From Rubrobacter marinus (GTDB lineage Bacteria; Actinomycetota; Rubrobacteria; Rubrobacterales; Rubrobacteraceae): a stretch of DNA of 64,000 nucleotides. Location of the stretch: positions 2,604,001 to 2,668,000 of the forward strand of contig NZ_CP045121.1 of NCBI RefSeq assembly GCF_011492965.1, read 5' to 3'. Position numbers and translations under genes: made by a program. This document shows, piece by piece, positions 43,292-52,940 of the stretch (positions are counted from its first letter, which is position 1; the number at the start of each line of letters is the position of its first letter). The notes beneath the pieces are model-generated. The model was not told the origin of the DNA. It did no database searches and worked only from the letters and a program-made list of their open reading frames with translations.

Positions 43292-46200
43292 TCACCCTAT
43301 CCCCGGCCGCGGGGCGAGCCGCATCCGGAGGAGCCGCGCCGCGTCGAGGGCGGGGAGCGGCTTCGAGAACAGGAAGCCCTGGGCGAGCTCGCAGCCGAGG
43401 GTTTCGAGCCGGGATCTCTGCCCCTCCTCCTCGACGCCCTCGGCGATGACCCGGAGCCCGAGCGCGGCGGCAAGGTCGATCATCGCGGAGACGATCGCCT
43501 CGACGTCGGAGTCCTCGATCCTGTCGACGAAGGAGCGGTCGATCTTGAGGTAGTCGACGGGGAAGCGCTTGAGGTAGGAGAGCGACGAGTAACCCGTGCC
43601 GAAGTCGTCCACGGCGATCCGGAGCCCGAGGTCCTTGAGGGCGGCGAGGGTCCCGGCGGCGACGGGCGCGTCGTCCATCACCACGCTCTCCGTGATCTCG
43701 AGGACGAGGGAGTCGGGCGCGAGGCCGGTCTCGGCGAGCACCGCGCTCACGTCCCCCACGAGGTTCGGGTCCTGAAACTGCCGCGCGGAGAGGTTGACGC
43801 CCACGACCAGACCGGGAGCCGCCTCGCCCTGCCACGTCTTCGCCTGCCGGCAGGCCTCGCGGAGGACCCGGCGCCCCAGGTCTACGATGAGCCCCGTCTC
43901 CTCGGCGAGCGGGATAAACTCGTCCGGTCCCACGACGCCGCGCTCCGGATGCCTCCAGCGCAGGAGGGCCTCGAAGCCGAAGATCTCGCCGGTCTCGAGG
44001 AGCACCTTGGGCTGGTAGAAGACGCGGAACTCGGCGCCCCCGTTCCCGACCGCGCGCCTGAGGTCGTTCTCCAGCCCCAGGCGCGCGTGCGCCTCGGCGC
44101 CCATGGAGGGGTCGAAGATCTCGTACTTCGCCTTGCCGCTCCTCTTCGCCCCGTACATCGCGAGGTCGGCCGAGCGGAGGAGGTCCTCGGGCTCCCCGGA
44201 CGGGCCCGAGCCGCCCGGGGCGATGCCGACGCTGGTCGTCACGAAGATCTCCTGCCCCCCCACCGCGAACGGCGGGACGAAGGCGGCGAGGATCCGCTTC
44301 GCGACGAGCGCGGCCTCGCCCACGCCGCTCAGGTCCTCCAGCAGCAGGGTGAACTCGTCTCCCCCGAGGCGGGCGACGGTGTCGGCGGGGCGCACGCACC
44401 CCCGGAGGCGGTCGGCCACCTCGACGAGCAGCTCGTCGCCGGCGTCGTGCCCGAGGGAGTCGTTGATGACCTTGAAGTTGTCCAGGTCCACCATGAGCAC
44501 CGCCACCGAGCCCTTGGCGCCGGGCGCCTCCCCCCTGCGTTCGAGGCGGGCGAGGGCGTGCGCGAGGCGGTCGGCGAAGAGGGCGCGGTTCGGGAGCCCG
44601 GTGAGGGGGTCGTGGAAGGCCTGATGGGCGAGGCGGTTCTCCAGGGTCTTGCTCTCCGTGATGTCGAGTATCACGCCGCGCCAGTGGAGCGGCTCCCCGT
44701 CCTCGTCGCGCACGATCACCGCCTCGTCGCGCACCCAGACCACGCGGCCGTTGCGCGAGACCATGCGGTACTCCATCCGGAACGGCTCGCCCGTCTCGTC
44801 GGTGCGATTGTCCTCGGCCAGCACGCGCTCCCTGTCCTCGGGGTGGAGGAGCCGGATCCACAGCTCGGGGTCGGAGGTGTACTCCTCGGTCGTGTAGCCG
44901 ACGAGGTCGTGGAGCTGCGGGCTTATGTAGCCCGTCGCGTTGTTGTGGTCCAGCTCCTGGACGTAGGTGACGACCGGGATCTGCTCGATGAGGGTCCGGT
45001 AGCGCGCCTCGGCCTCCCTGATCCGCTCCTCGGCCTCCTTGTGCTCGGTGACGTCCTGGACCGTGCCCACCATCCTCTCGGGCGCCCCGCCCTCGCCGCG
45101 GACGAGCTCGTAGCGGGCGCGGACGGTACGGCCCTCGCCCCCGGGCCGCTCCACGCGGAACTCGATCTCCGCCGGCGGCTCGCCGTACAGCGCCTCCCGG
45201 ACCGCGCGGCGAACCATCCCCTTGTCGTCGGGGTGCACGAACCGCAGAAACGTGCCGTACTTCGGGGAGATCTCGCCGGGCGAGAGGCCGAAGATGCGGT
45301 AGAGCTCGTCGGACCACGCGGCCTGGTCGCGGGAGACGTCGTAGCTCCAGTTTCCGACGTGGGAGATCCTCTGTGCGTCGGCGAGCCCGCGCTGGCTCTC
45401 GCGGAGCTTCTCCTCGGCCTCCCGGCGCTCCGCGACGTCGGTGTGGGAACCCGCCATCCTGTAGGGCCTGCCCCGCGCGTCCCGGACGGTGGCCCCGCGG
45501 GCGAGGATCCAGCGGTAGCGCCCGTCGCGGTGCATGAGCCTGTGCTCGATCTCGTAGTGCGGCGTCTCGCCCTTCAAGTGCGCTTCGAGCGCCTCGTGGA
45601 CCTTGGGGAGGTCCTCCGGGTGGACCCGGCCCTCCCACTCCTCGTAGCGGTTCGGAAGCTCGTGGTCCCCGTAGCCGAGCATCTCCTTCCAGCGGGGCGA
45701 AAAATACGACTCGCCGGTCGCGAGGTCCCAGTCCCAGAGCCCGTCGTTGGCCCCCAGCACGGCGAGCTCGAAGCGCTGCCTGCTCCCCTCGATCTCCCGC
45801 CCGGCCGCCCGTCGGGACTTCTCGTAGCGCCGGAAGAGCACCGCGAGCGCGACCGCCGCCGAGAGCATCGCGGCGTACGTCCCCAGGCTCGTCGCCCGCT
45901 TCTCCCGGGCCACGGCGCCCTCGTATTCGGCGGCGGCTTCGTCGAGGAGGTCTTCGAGGCGTTCGAACGCCGGGCGCGTCCTCTCCTCGCGCAAGACGGC
46001 GGCCTCCTCCGCACTGCCGTCGCGGATCAGGCGCAGCTCATCGTCGAAAGCCTCCTCGGCGTCCTCTAGCGCGACGCGTATGGCCGCCTCCCGCCCGTCG
46101 CCGTCGAGGCGCCCGAAGGCCGCGAGGCTCGCCTGGAGGTCCCTCCGTTCCTCGGCGACCTCGCCGAGGAGCGCCGGCGAGACCTCCCCCCTCTCGCGGG

Positions 46201-46411
46201 TCTCCCGCCACGCGGAACGCTGCTCCAGAGCGTCCTCCGAGATGCGGGCGAGCAGGATCCGGGCCTCGTCCACCTTCTGGGAGGAGTCGTACAGCGCGTC
46301 CACGACGGAGGCCAGAGAGAGCGCGACGACGAGCGCGGCCACCGTCAGGATCCAACCCGGCCGCCAAGCCCGTCCTCCTGTTTGTCCCCTCCTCCGGCCC
46401 TTCTCCGTCAA
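43292..46411 (-). CDS. Membrane PAS-GGDEF-EAL cyclic-di-GMP signalling protein
   Basis: 1039 residues. Two membrane helices (about 18-36 and 172-190) enclose an extracytoplasmic helical sensor. Three PAS/PAC units follow (about 205-335, 340-460, 465-600). The GGDEF domain has an intact RLGGDEF active site and DPLTGLPNRALFADRL. The EAL domain has FEALLRW, VNLSARQFQ, LEITES, DDFGTGYSSL and AEGVEEEGQ, so both cyclase and phosphodiesterase sites look competent. TTG 46411 has no ribosome-binding site. Signal unknown. Confidence 0.9.
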   Translation of the reverse strand: MTEKGRRRGQTGGRAWRPGWILTVAALVVALSLASVVDALYDSSQKVDEARILLARISEDALEQRSAWRETRERGEVSPALLGEVAEERRDLQASLAAFGRLDGDGREAAIRVALEDAEEAFDDELRLIRDGSAEEAAVLREERTRPAFERLEDLLDEAAAEYEGAVAREKRATSLGTYAAMLSAAVALAVLFRRYEKSRRAAGREIEGSRQRFELAVLGANDGLWDWDLATGESYFSPRWKEMLGYGDHELPNRYEEWEGRVHPEDLPKVHEALEAHLKGETPHYEIEHRLMHRDGRYRWILARGATVRDARGRPYRMAGSHTDVAERREAEEKLRESQRGLADAQRISHVGNWSYDVSRDQAAWSDELYRIFGLSPGEISPKYGTFLRFVHPDDKGMVRRAVREALYGEPPAEIEFRVERPGGEGRTVRARYELVRGEGGAPERMVGTVQDVTEHKEAEERIREAEARYRTLIEQIPVVTYVQELDHNNATGYISPQLHDLVGYTTEEYTSDPELWIRLLHPEDRERVLAEDNRTDETGEPFRMEYRMVSRNGRVVWVRDEAVIVRDEDGEPLHWRGVILDITESKTLENRLAHQAFHDPLTGLPNRALFADRLAHALARLERRGEAPGAKGSVAVLMVDLDNFKVINDSLGHDAGDELLVEVADRLRGCVRPADTVARLGGDEFTLLLEDLSGVGEAALVAKRILAAFVPPFAVGGQEIFVTTSVGIAPGGSGPSGEPEDLLRSADLAMYGAKRSGKAKYEIFDPSMGAEAHARLGLENDLRRAVGNGGAEFRVFYQPKVLLETGEIFGFEALLRWRHPERGVVGPDEFIPLAEETGLIVDLGRRVLREACRQAKTWQGEAAPGLVVGVNLSARQFQDPNLVGDVSAVLAETGLAPDSLVLEITESVVMDDAPVAAGTLAALKDLGLRIAVDDFGTGYSSLSYLKRFPVDYLKIDRSFVDRIEDSDVEAIVSAMIDLAAALGLRVIAEGVEEEGQRSRLETLGCELAQGFLFSKPLPALDAARLLRMRLAPRPGIG

Positions 46412-46503
46412 ACGGTTGCACCATCCGTTGGCCGCCGGGCGTGCCGCGCGGCGACCGTCGTCTCTCGCTTCTAGGGATGTATCGGCTCAGGGGCGCGAAT
46501 GCT

Positions 46504-47679
46504 TTAGGGTCGGGGGCCCTCTTCTATGAGCGGCAGGACCTTGCGCTTCAGCTCGGCGACGGTCCTGCGGTTGCGCTCCTCGATCTGGGCGGCGCGGCCG
46601 ATGGGCGGGTAGTCGGCGGCGGCGTCGCGGGTGAGGTTCGGGAGCGCGACGGGGCTCTGCCCGCCCCACTTCGCGATCCACGAGCCGGGCATCGTCTCGG
46701 GCATCTCCTGGTGCGAGACGGCGGCCCAGAGCGCGGCCCACGCCCTCGGCACGACGCGCCAGATGTCGTAGCCGCCGCCCCCGATTGCGACCCAGCGCCC
46801 TTCGCAGAGCTCGTGGGCGAGCTCGTGGACGCGGCGGGGCACGTGCTCGTAGACGCGGGTCGTCGCCGAGAGGTGGGTCAGCGGGTCGAGGGCGTGGGCG
46901 TCGCAGCCGTTCTGCGAGAGGATCAGGTCGGGGCGGAAGCGCCTGAGCGCCTCGGGCAGCGTCTCCTCGAAGCACTCGATAAACGAAGGGTCCTGCGTGA
47001 AGGGCTGCAGCGGAACGTTGAGGGAGTACCCCGTCCCGCCGTCGCGCCCCTTCTCCTCGACCCCGCCCGTCCCCGGGAAGAGGTAGCGCCCGGACTCGTG
47101 CATGGAGAAGGTCAGGACGTCCGGGTCGTCGTAGAACATCCACTGCACCCCGTCGCCGTGGTGGGCGTCGGTGTCCACGTAGGCGACCCTGATGCCGGGG
47201 TGCTCCTCCTTGAGGCGCGCTATGGCGGCGCCCGCGTCGTTGTAGACGCAGAAGCCGCTCGCCTTCGAGCGCAGCGCGTGGTGAAGCCCGCCGGAGACGC
47301 ACAAAGCGTGCTCGGCCTCTCCCCCCACGACGAGCCTGCACGCCCCGATGACGGCGCCCACGACGTGCGCGCAGGCCTCGTGCATCTGCGGGAAGATCGG
47401 GTTGTCCTGCGTCCCTATCCCGTAGTCCAGAAGCTCGGAGAGCGGGGCCTCGTCGCGGCCGGCCTTCTGGACGCTCCTGACGTAGCTCAGGGAGTGGACG
47501 GTCGTGAGATCCTCGTCGGTCGCCGGCTCCGGTGAGACGAACCGGTGGCCCTCCATGAGCCCCAGAGACTCGCACAGCTCTATCGTCATCCGGACCCTGA
47601 GGGGGTTGAAGGGGTGGTCCCCCCCGAAGCCGTAGGCCTCCAGCGCCTCGTCGTGGACGAAGACGGCCCGGCCGCTCAA
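46504..47679 (-). CDS. acuC: AcuC-type histone-deacetylase-family protein
   Basis: 391 residues. Class I HDAC-like fold: SGGLHHALRSKASGFCVYND, DTDAHHGDGVQWMFYDD (zinc-site Asp and the tandem His) and GCDAHALDPLTHL, GGGGYDIWRV. AcuC deacetylates acetyl-CoA synthetase in Bacillus, restoring its activity. TTG 47679 overlaps the acuB stop (TTGA). The acuA acetyltransferase is not in the window. Confidence 0.9.
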   Translation of the reverse strand: MSGRAVFVHDEALEAYGFGGDHPFNPLRVRMTIELCESLGLMEGHRFVSPEPATDEDLTTVHSLSYVRSVQKAGRDEAPLSELLDYGIGTQDNPIFPQMHEACAHVVGAVIGACRLVVGGEAEHALCVSGGLHHALRSKASGFCVYNDAGAAIARLKEEHPGIRVAYVDTDAHHGDGVQWMFYDDPDVLTFSMHESGRYLFPGTGGVEEKGRDGGTGYSLNVPLQPFTQDPSFIECFEETLPEALRRFRPDLILSQNGCDAHALDPLTHLSATTRVYEHVPRRVHELAHELCEGRWVAIGGGGYDIWRVVPRAWAALWAAVSHQEMPETMPGSWIAKWGGQSPVALPNLTRDAAADYPPIGRAAQIEERNRRTVAELKRKVLPLIEEGPRP

Positions 47680-48332
47680 AGCCCCGGACCGTCCGGCGCC
47701 GTCGGCGGCCAGAGCACGGGGAAGCCGGCCTCCTGGAGGCTACGTACCACCCCGGAAGGGTTTATGGTGGCGAGCCGGATGACGGCCACGCTGTGCGCCA
47801 CCCCGTTCCCCTCGCTGGGGGCGCTCAGGACGCTCACGATGTTGACCCCCTGGTCGCGGACGATCCCGGCGACCTCGGCGAGCGAGCCCGGCCGGTCCGG
47901 TATTTGGACCTCCAGGCGGCTCCCGGGCTCGTGCGCCCCCACGAGCCGCACGAGCGCCGCCATCACGTCCGAAGCGGTGAGGATGCCGACGAGGTCGTCC
48001 CCCTCGACGACGGGGAGGCAGCCGATCTTCTTCTCGTGCATCGCCATCGCCGCCTGCTCTATGGGATCCTCCGGGTCGGCCGTCGTGATCCCGCGCGACA
48101 TCTCGTCGCCGACCCGGATCTTCTCCAGCGCCGCCGCCCGATTCGGGTCGCCCAGAGCGGGCGTCGCCAGGCGCAGGTCGCGGTCGGAGATGAGCCCGAC
48201 CATCTTCCCCCCCTCCAGCACCGGGAGGTGGCGGATCCCCCTCTCCCAGCAGAGCTTGAGCGCCTCGGCCGCCGTCGTCTCCGGCGAGACGGTGACGACC
48301 TCCCGGACCATAGAATCCCGTACCAAAAGCAT
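47676..48332 (-). CDS. acuB: AcuB-like CBS-CBS-ACT protein
   Basis: 218 residues from ATG 48332, preceded by GGGAGGGG; the frame extends further upstream without support. Two CBS domains (VVTVSPETTAAEALKLCWER and ITTADPEDPIEQAAMAMHEK) are followed by an ACT domain (LEVQIPDRPGSLAEVAGIVR). Binds adenine nucleotides or amino acids in related proteins. Coupled to acuC, giving the Bacillus acuBC order. Confidence 0.87.
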   Translation of the reverse strand: MLLVRDSMVREVVTVSPETTAAEALKLCWERGIRHLPVLEGGKMVGLISDRDLRLATPALGDPNRAAALEKIRVGDEMSRGITTADPEDPIEQAAMAMHEKKIGCLPVVEGDDLVGILTASDVMAALVRLVGAHEPGSRLEVQIPDRPGSLAEVAGIVRDQGVNIVSVLSAPSEGNGVAHSVAVIRLATINPSGVVRSLQEAGFPVLWPPTAPDGPGL

Positions 48333-48448
48333 CTCTACCCCTCCCGAAGGCCCCGCAGGACCGGACGAAACTCCTGCCCGCCAGTATACGTACCCCAAAG
48401 CCCGGGGAAGCAGCGTAACCCCCGCCTCCCCTGTTGTAGTATGAGCCC

Positions 48449-48874
48449 ATGCCCGAGGTCCTGAGCCAGCTTCTCGCCGAGCCCGCGACCGCCCTCGTCA
48501 GGGAGAGCTTCGCCGGCGTCGAGGCCGAGTGGTGGTGGGAGCGCCGCCTCGACGGCGGCATCGTCGTCTGCCAGGAGTTCGACCCCATGGCCTCCATCCG
48601 CGCGGTCGCCGAAGAGACCGGACGGCCCGTCCCCGAGGTGGAAAGGATAGCGCTCGGCGAGCTCGGCCTCGAAGACCCGGAGCCCGTCGTCCTCACGTTC
48701 GAGCTGCCGGGCGCCACCGAGACGCGCGACGCCGCCCGCGCCCTCGTCGAGCGCTCCCGTGCGCCGCAGGGGCTAGCCGCGAGCCTCTATCGGCGCCTCG
48801 AAGAGGCGGTCCGCGAGGGCCAGGGGCGTCCCCGCGGGGACGCCCCTGGCCCTTCCGGCGCGGACGGCCGGTAA
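48449..48874 (+). CDS. Conserved-looking hypothetical protein
   Basis: 141 residues. Acidic, mixed helix and strand, with WWWERRLDGGIVVCQEFDPM and a helical C-terminus (GLAASLYRRLEEAVREG). No family recognised. ATG 48449 follows TAGTAT (48437-48442) by six bases and has no ribosome-binding site, so it is probably leaderless. The TAA abuts the convergent Clp stop with no gap. Divergent from acuB. Confidence 0.65.
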   Translation: MPEVLSQLLAEPATALVRESFAGVEAEWWWERRLDGGIVVCQEFDPMASIRAVAEETGRPVPEVERIALGELGLEDPEPVVLTFELPGATETRDAARALVERSRAPQGLAASLYRRLEEAVREGQGRPRGDAPGPSGADGR

Positions 48875-51571
48875 CTACTCCGCGGCGACGGCGTTCGCCG
48901 CGCCCTCCTCCACCCCGAAGGCGAGCTTGCGGGCCTCGTCGTCGGCGTCGACGACCACCCTGTCGCCCGGGTTCACGGAGCCCGAGAGGACCAGGTTCGC
49001 CAGCTCGTTGTCGACGCGGCGCTGGATCGTGCGCCTCAGGGGACGCGCGCCGAACTCGGGGTCGAAGCCCTCCTCCGCTATAAGGGCGACCGCCCCTTCC
49101 GTAAACCCGACCTCGATGCCCTGCGCCCTCATGCGCCGCTCCGTCCGGTCGAGGAGGAGACGGGCGATCTCCGCGATCTGCGCCTCGTCGAGCGCCCGGA
49201 AGACGATGACCTCGTCTATGCGGTTCACGAACTCGGGGCGCAGGGTGGCCCGCAGGAGCCTGTCCATGTCCTCCTTGAGCTCCTCGAAGGGCTCGTCGCG
49301 CCTGGCGTGCGCCTGGATCCTCTCGGCGCCCATGTTGGAGGTCATGATGATCACGGTCTGCTTGAAGTCGACGGTCCTCCCCTTGGAGTCCGTCAGCCTG
49401 CCGTCGTCGAGAATCTGGAGCAGGACGTTGAAGACGTCCGGGTGGGCCTTCTCGATCTCGTCGAGCAACAGGACCGAGTAGGGCCTGCGCCTGACGCTCT
49501 CGGTGAGCTGGCCGGCCTCCTCGTACCCGACGTAGCCCGGAGGCGCCCCGACGAGCCTGGAGACGGTGTGCCGCTCCTGGAACTCGCTCATGTCGATCCG
49601 GATCATCGCCGCCTCGTCCCCGAACAGGGCCTCGGCGAGCGTCCGGGCGAGCTCGGTCTTGCCGACGCCCGTCGGCCCGAGGAAGAGGAAGTTGCCTATG
49701 GGGCGGTTCGGGTCCGAGAGGCCCGCCCTGGCCCTCCGGATCGCCTCGGCGATCGCCGTGACGGCCTCCTCCTGACCGATGACCCGCTCGTGGAGCTGCT
49801 CCTCGAGGCGTATGAGCCGCTCGCGCTCCTCCCGGGTGAGCTGAGAGACCGGGATGCCGGTGGCCCTGGAGACGACCTCGGCTACGTCCTCGGCCGTCAC
49901 CCCGGCGACGGCCTGGCGCCCCCCCTTGAAGGCCCCGAGCCTGTCCTGGGACTCCTGGATCCGGCCCTTCAGCTCCTGCGCCCGCCCGAAGTCCTCGTTG
50001 GCGACCGCCTGGTCCTTCTCGCGCTTGAGGCGCTTTATGTCGTCCTCCAGCTCCCTGGTGTCAACCGGCTTGGTCTTGGAGCGCAGCCTGACCCTGGCGG
50101 AGGCCTGGTCCATGAGGTCTATGGCCTTGTCGGGGAGGAAGCGGTCCGTGACGTAGCGGTCGGAGAGCTCGGCGGCGGCCACGATGGCCTCGTCGGAGAT
50201 CTTGACGCGGTGGTGCGCCTCGTAGCGGTCCTTGAGGCCCCTCAGGATCTCGACCGTCTCGTCCACGGTGGGCTCGCCGACGAGGACGGGCTGGAACCTG
50301 CGCTCGAGCGCCGCGTCCTTCTCGATGTTCTTGCGGTACTCGTCCACGGTGGTCGCGCCGACGACGTGCAGCTCCCCGCGGGCCAGCGCGGGCTTGAGCA
50401 TGTTCGAGGCGTCCATCGAGCCCTCGGCCGCCCCCGCCCCGACGACGGTGTGCAGCTCGTCTATAAACAGGATCTGGCCCTCCGGGTTCTCGCCCGCCTC
50501 GTCGATGACCTTCTTGAGGCGCTCCTCGAACTGGCCGCGGTACTGGGTTCCGGCGACGAGGCCCGCGAGGTCCAGCGCCAGGACGCGCTTGCCGGCCAGG
50601 GTCTCGGGCACCTCGTCGTTGACGATGCGCTGGGCGAGCCCCTCCACGATCGCCGTCTTGCCCACGCCCGGATCTCCTATGAGCACGGGGTTGTTCTTGG
50701 TACGCCTGGAGAGGATCTCGACGGTCGTCTCCACCTCCTCGGAGCGGCCGATCACGGGGTCCAGCTTCCCCTCTCGCGCCATCTCGGTGAGGTCGCGGCT
50801 GTGCTCGTCGAGCGTGGGCGTGGCGCTCCGGGCGCCGTCTCGCGCCCCGCCGGCGCTGTCCACCCCGCGCACGACGGCCCCCCGGAGCCTCGTGTGCGAG
50901 AGGCCGAAACGCCTCAAGAGCCGCCCGGCCTCGGACTCCTCGTCGAGCGCCAGCGCCAGCAGGACGTGCTCGGGGCCGATGTACGAGGCCCCGAGCGCCT
51001 GGGACTCGTCGTAGGCAGCGAGCACGGCGCGCTTGGCGTCGGGGGCGAGCGAGGGGGCGACGCCGGAGCGGCCGTCCCCCCGCCCGGCCGACTCCTCCTC
51101 GAGCTGCGCCCCGACCTGCGCGGGGTCTGCGTCGACCTCCTCGAGGACGCGCCGCACGGCCCCGTCCTCGAGCGCGGCGTGCAGCAGGTGCTCGTTCGTC
51201 AGGTCGAGGCTGCCCCGCTCCATCGCGCGCTGCGCGGCCCGCTGCAACAGCTCGTTCGTGGCGTCCGAGAAGTACCGCGTTATGTCCACCTGCTCCGCCT
51301 GCATCCTGCGGGGCGCCCCGCGGCCGCCCGCGCCCTCCTCCGGCGCCGACGCGGGCTCCCCGTCGAAGAACCGGCCGAAGAAGTCGTCGAAGAGGCTACC
51401 GCCGCCCCGAGGGAAGAGCCCCCAGAGGCGAACGACCCCCGACCCCGGCCTGCGCGGCGTGCGGCTCGCACAGGTTCTCCGTCCTCGGGGCTCCCCGGGG
51501 ACGACGCGCCTCACCGTCACCACCGCGGGCCTCACCCCGCACAAGTCACACATCTTCCTTCTCGCTCCCAT
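48875..51571 (-). CDS. Zinc-finger Hsp100/Clp ATPase (ClpC/ClpE-like)
   Basis: 898 residues. N-terminus MCDLCG begins a zinc finger; its second half is out of frame here, but one frame over it reads [14 protein letters not shown], giving a CxxC...CxxH finger. Two frame changes near 51490 and 51415 cancel out. Clp_N repeats (about 95-245), AAA1 with GDPGVGKT (299-306), a short UVR-like coiled coil ([20 protein letters not shown]), AAA2 with GPTGVGKT and [12 protein letters not shown] follow. The stretch after TSNMGAERI lacks the LGF/IGF tripeptide that docks ClpP. ATG 51571 is used; ATG 51553 (MCDLCG) is the alternative. Confidence 0.88.
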   Translation of the reverse strand: MGARRKMCDLCGVRPAVVTVRRVVPGEPRGRRTCASRTPRRPGSGVVRLWGLFPRGGGSLFDDFFGRFFDGEPASAPEEGAGGRGAPRRMQAEQVDITRYFSDATNELLQRAAQRAMERGSLDLTNEHLLHAALEDGAVRRVLEEVDADPAQVGAQLEEESAGRGDGRSGVAPSLAPDAKRAVLAAYDESQALGASYIGPEHVLLALALDEESEAGRLLRRFGLSHTRLRGAVVRGVDSAGGARDGARSATPTLDEHSRDLTEMAREGKLDPVIGRSEEVETTVEILSRRTKNNPVLIGDPGVGKTAIVEGLAQRIVNDEVPETLAGKRVLALDLAGLVAGTQYRGQFEERLKKVIDEAGENPEGQILFIDELHTVVGAGAAEGSMDASNMLKPALARGELHVVGATTVDEYRKNIEKDAALERRFQPVLVGEPTVDETVEILRGLKDRYEAHHRVKISDEAIVAAAELSDRYVTDRFLPDKAIDLMDQASARVRLRSKTKPVDTRELEDDIKRLKREKDQAVANEDFGRAQELKGRIQESQDRLGAFKGGRQAVAGVTAEDVAEVVSRATGIPVSQLTREERERLIRLEEQLHERVIGQEEAVTAIAEAIRRARAGLSDPNRPIGNFLFLGPTGVGKTELARTLAEALFGDEAAMIRIDMSEFQERHTVSRLVGAPPGYVGYEEAGQLTESVRRRPYSVLLLDEIEKAHPDVFNVLLQILDDGRLTDSKGRTVDFKQTVIIMTSNMGAERIQAHARRDEPFEELKEDMDRLLRATLRPEFVNRIDEVIVFRALDEAQIAEIARLLLDRTERRMRAQGIEVGFTEGAVALIAEEGFDPEFGARPLRRTIQRRVDNELANLVLSGSVNPGDRVVVDADDEARKLAFGVEEGAANAVAAE

Positions 51572-51649
51572 GCATCTCCTCCCGAGCTCCTGGTCTACGC
51601 CTTACTTCTCATGAGCCCGCCACCCCGGCGAAGGGGCCCGCAACCACGA

Positions 51650-51680
51650 GGAGGCCGGGGCGTCTCCCGCCCCGGCCTCC
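51650..51680 (-). terminator. Hairpin downstream of hsp20
   Basis: GGAGGCCGGGGCG (51650-51662) pairs perfectly with CGCCCCGGCCTCC (51668-51680), loop 5. It lies between hsp20 and the Clp gene, both on the minus strand, and so probably separates their transcripts. No T tract. Confidence 0.5.
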
Positions 51681-51721
51681 CGTCCCGCGCCAAGCCCGGC
51701 GGAGTACCGGGCCCGTACCGC

Positions 51722-52240
51722 TCAGCTCCCCGGGGTCTCGCCCTCGGAGCCGGTCTGGCCGTTGCTCGAGCTCTCGTTGCCCGCGGCCTGGATCTGGATC
51801 TTCTTGGGCTCCTGAACCGCAGCGGCACCGGAGATCCTCACCTCGAGCACCCCGTTGTCGTAGCGGGCGTCGATCCTGCTCTCGTCGATCCCCTCGGGGA
51901 GCACCAGGCTCCTGCGGAAGGAGCCGTACCTGCGCTCCCTGACGTAGTAGCCCTGGCCCTGCTGCTCGGCTTCGGCCTTGCGCTGCCCGGAGATGGTCAG
52001 AACACCCCGCGAGAGCGTGATGTCAACATCTTCGGGCTTGACCCCCGGCAACTCGGCCCGCACCAGCACGTCCCCGTCCTCGTGCAGCACGTCGAGCGCC
52101 GGAGACCACGAGTCGGCCATCCCCTCGCCCTGACGCCCCCCGGACCTGCGGGCCAGCCCGCCGAACATCTCGTCGAACAAGCGGTTCATCTCACCGTGCA
52201 CGTCGTAGAAACCGCGACCCCTGAAAGGACTCAACGCCAT
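51722..52240 (-). CDS. Small heat-shock protein Hsp20
   Basis: 172 residues from ATG 52240 (MALSPFRGRGFYDVHGEMNR), behind AGGAGGG; the frame upstream to 52300 is not supported. The alpha-crystallin domain runs from ALDVLHEDGDVLVRAELPGV to GVLEVRISG, and the C-terminal IQIQ approximates the IxI motif that caps neighbouring dimers. ATP-independent holdase. Divergent from an XRE regulator across an AT-rich, palindrome-bearing gap. Confidence 0.92.
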   Translation of the reverse strand: MALSPFRGRGFYDVHGEMNRLFDEMFGGLARRSGGRQGEGMADSWSPALDVLHEDGDVLVRAELPGVKPEDVDITLSRGVLTISGQRKAEAEQQGQGYYVRERRYGSFRRSLVLPEGIDESRIDARYDNGVLEVRISGAAAVQEPKKIQIQAAGNESSSNGQTGSEGETPGS

Positions 52241-52430
52241 TGCAACACCCTCCTTCCTTCTCGACCCCCAACGGGGCCCGTCCTTATCGAGCACCGACAT
52301 TTTACCGCATATACGCAGTTATCAAACAGATTTTCTACAGAAATTTCTGTGTTTTTGATCTAAACCTGTTATTGGATACGTTCTGTGCTATCTTTCTGTC
52401 ATCGGGCCGTGGTCGGTAGAGGGGTAAGGG
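52241..52430. promoter_or_regulatory. AT-rich divergent regulatory region, hsp20 / XRE regulator
   Basis: 190 bp, markedly AT-rich between 52310 and 52400 in an otherwise GC-rich window. A perfect 14-bp palindrome ACAGAAATTTCTGT lies at 52337-52350. I do not see the CTTGAGT-N7-ACTCAAG HAIR element of HspR or a CIRCE element. The palindrome is a candidate operator for the XRE protein. Confidence 0.5.
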
Positions 52431-52940
52431 TTGGAGAGGTTCGGGATAGGCGAGCGGTTGGTGCGCGTGCGGCGCCGGAAGATGTGGACGCAGGGCCGGT
52501 TGGCGGCGGAGGCCGGGGTGAGCCCGACGACGGTCTCGGGGATCGAGAACGGCAGGATCTCTAGCCCGCACTTCGGCACGGTGCGCAAGCTGGCGCGGGC
52601 TCTCGGGGTGGACCCGGGCGGGCTGCTCTCCGACGGGGAGGCGGCGGGAGGCGGGCCGCACGCGCCGCTCTCGCTGGGTTGGGCGCGGGAGATCCGGGAC
52701 GAGGAGTTCGAGCAGGGGCTCGAGGAGGCGTCGCTGGAGGGGCTAGAGGCGCTCCGCAGGGACCTCGGCGAGGAGCAGGGGAGGCTGCAGGAGCTGTACG
52801 GCGCGTTCCCCGAGGGGAGCGAGCAGCGGCGCTACATCAAGCGCCAGATCCGGATCGTGGCCGCCCAGTCGGGCTCCGTGGAGACCTCGATGATGTATCG
52901 CGAGGGGGACGCGGGCCCCGACGGGGGGTCGGCCCGCTAG
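52431..52940 (+). CDS. XRE-family helix-turn-helix regulator
   Basis: 169 residues from TTG 52431, with GGGGTAAGGG upstream. Residues 5-62 are an XRE HTH (RLVRVRRRKMWTQGRLAAEAG, TVSGIENGRISSPHFGTVRK). The C-terminal half is an acidic helical segment (EEFEQGLEEASLEGLEALRR) followed by IKRQIRIVAAQSGSVETS; its ligand is unknown. Divergent from hsp20. Its TAG shares a CTAG with the convergent rhodanese stop. Confidence 0.82.
   Translation: MERFGIGERLVRVRRRKMWTQGRLAAEAGVSPTTVSGIENGRISSPHFGTVRKLARALGVDPGGLLSDGEAAGGGPHAPLSLGWAREIRDEEFEQGLEEASLEGLEALRRDLGEEQGRLQELYGAFPEGSEQRRYIKRQIRIVAAQSGSVETSMMYREGDAGPDGGSAR

Noticed and set aside
42972..45638. 888-codon minus-strand frame overlapping the PAS-GGDEF-EAL gene
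   Set aside because: Low-complexity Arg/Gly/Pro translation; the overlapping frame carries RLGGDEF, EAL and PAS motifs and is clearly the coding one.
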